The notes under the pieces are model-generated. The model had not been told where the DNA came from and made no database searches. It saw only the letters and a program-made list of their open reading frames with translations. DNA of 6,620 nt from RGIG3009 sp045630765 (GTDB lineage: Bacteria; Bacillota; Clostridia; Oscillospirales; Acutalibacteraceae): contig JAZQTM010000086.1 of NCBI GenBank assembly GCA_045630765.1, positions 1 to 6,620 of the forward strand, given 5' to 3'. Both the position numbers and the translations under genes were made by a program. Below are positions 5,767 to 6,620 of this stretch, in pieces. The stretch's first letter is position 1. Each line of letters begins with the position of its first letter.

Positions 5767-6620
5767 ATGGTTCTGTATTTACAAGGACACGATTATCATT
5801 TTGAATTACAAAACGTCTGTCGGCTGTTTTTGCCACAGGAGCGTTTGGTGGTGGCGGAGTCCGACGAAACACCGTCGGACGGTGCGGCGCTGATCGCGCG
5901 CTTGGACCGACAGACGACCGAAACGGCACTGTCTTGTCGGTTGCAGTTGGCGGACTACGACGAAACACGACAGGCGCGAGTGGATAATGCACATCCTTCC
6001 TATACGGATGAATGCGAGCTCGTACTGTGCGAACTATTATACGAGCTGTTGACAGATGCCTTTCACACCGAACAGGATTGGGGTATTGTAACCGGTGTGC
6101 GACCCGTCAAGTTGCTGCGCCGTTTGATTGCAGAAGTGGGGGAGGACGAAGCCCTTTCTCATCTGCGTGAGCGGCTGTTTGTCAGCGAACACAAACTGCG
6201 CTTGAGTCGTACCACACTGGAAGCGGAGGACCGCATTTTAGGGTTATCTCGACCGGAATCGTTCAGCTTATACGTGTCGGTACCGTTTTGTCCGTCACGC
6301 TGCGATTATTGTTCGTTTGTGTCCCAAACCGTCACAAGAGCTGCCAAGTTGATTCCCGAATATGTGGCAGCGTTGGCGGAAGAAATCGCGTATACGGGTG
6401 AACTTGCCAGGCGTTTGGGACTGCGCTTGGAAACCGTCTATTTCGGTGGCGGTACACCCACAACCTTGACACCCGAACAACTTGAAACGTTGACGCGAGC
6501 GGTGGAAACGTCGTTCGATCTGTCCACCGTGCGGGAATATACGGTAGAGGCGGGACGACCGGATACCGTAACCGATGACAAATTACGAGTGCTGAAAAAG
6601 TCGGAGGCCAAGCGGTCTTA
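5767..6620 (+). CDS. hemZ: HemZ, oxygen-independent coproporphyrinogen III oxidase-like radical SAM protein (3' partial)
   Basis: The frame is open from the ATG at 5767 to the window edge: 284 complete codons plus two bases. HemZ is usually near 490 residues, so roughly 200 are missing. A family-specific N-terminal region (about 1-165) contains WGIVTGVRPVKLL at 105-117. The radical SAM core then begins with C175-x3-C179-x2-C182 in PFCPSRCDYCSF, the ligands of a 4Fe-4S cluster. GGGTPT at 227-232 binds S-adenosylmethionine, and VEAGRPDT (260-267) is the HemZ/HemN form of the next strand. HemN-type enzymes decarboxylate coproporphyrinogen III in anaerobic haem synthesis; for HemZ this role is less certain, and many carriers lack a full haem pathway. 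TAGGA at 5753-5757 is nine bases before the start, 3 bases after the previous stop. The last residues (SEAKRS) depart from the usual GxxRIS-type continuation, and the final TA could open a stop codon. Confidence 0.92.
   Translation, partial: MVLYLQGHDYHFELQNVCRLFLPQERLVVAESDETPSDGAALIARLDRQTTETALSCRLQLADYDETRQARVDNAHPSYTDECELVLCELLYELLTDAFHTEQDWGIVTGVRPVKLLRRLIAEVGEDEALSHLRERLFVSEHKLRLSRTTLEAEDRILGLSRPESFSLYVSVPFCPSRCDYCSFVSQTVTRAAKLIPEYVAALAEEIAYTGELARRLGLRLETVYFGGGTPTTLTPEQLETLTRAVETSFDLSTVREYTVEAGRPDTVTDDKLRVLKKSEAKRS

Noticed and set aside
5862..5968. Direct repeat CGACGAAACAC at 5862-5872 and 5958-5968
   Set aside because: Both copies are in the same frame encoding Asp-Glu-Thr in hemZ. 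Two 11-base copies with no further structure look like coincidence of codon choice.
5747..5994. Two overlapping minus-strand open frames of 62-81 codons
   Set aside because: They are antisense to the start of hemZ, whose plus-strand frame stays open to the window edge with HemZ motifs.
1..6620. Possible novel defence, mobile or CRISPR-like system
   Set aside because: No repeat arrays, transposase or integrase genes, tRNA or attachment sites, or unfamiliar gene clusters are seen. Every gene belongs to a known family in a conserved order.

Overview
This window reads as ordinary chromosomal core sequence from an anaerobic Firmicute of the class Clostridia, most likely near the Oscillospiraceae/Ruminococcaceae. 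The evidence is an AbrB-type regulator with a Cys4 tail, a single bifunctional Rel protein, strong Shine-Dalgarno sites, and the gene order recJ - relA - dtd - MBL hydrolase - hemZ. In many Clostridia this order continues into hisS and aspS, which would lie past the right edge. Base composition is near 50% GC with heavy CGN arginine use, so it is not a typical AT-rich Clostridium. The taxonomic call is inference from family resemblance.

Layout. Positions 1-31 hold a perfect 10-bp hairpin followed by a T run, an intrinsic terminator that is probably bidirectional. On the minus strand, 41-280 encodes a small AbrB-family regulator. The 179-bp gap at 281-459 carries two divergent sigma-A-like promoters, both with extended -10 elements: one fires left into abrB and one right into recJ. 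From 460 to the right edge five genes are packed head to tail on the plus strand with gaps of 2, 6, 4 and 3 bp and no visible internal terminator: recJ (single-strand exonuclease), relA (ppGpp synthetase/hydrolase), dtd (D-aminoacyl-tRNA deacylase), a glyoxalase II-like metallo-beta-lactamase-fold hydrolase, and hemZ (radical SAM, coproporphyrinogen oxidase-like), which is cut by the window end. No stretch over 300 bp lacks a gene.

The genes look co-transcribed. Two concern translation quality and starvation: Dtd removes D-amino acids from tRNA, and Rel responds to uncharged tRNA on the ribosome. The usual downstream synthetase genes fit that theme. RecJ is a DNA repair enzyme. The MBL hydrolase and HemZ are common but poorly explained members of the block.

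I found no mobile element, CRISPR array, RNA gene or evident new system. The points worth a second look are modest: the shared promoter region, the AbrB Cys4 tail, the missing apt gene, the variant DTD motifs, and an off-family tail of hemZ at the window edge.
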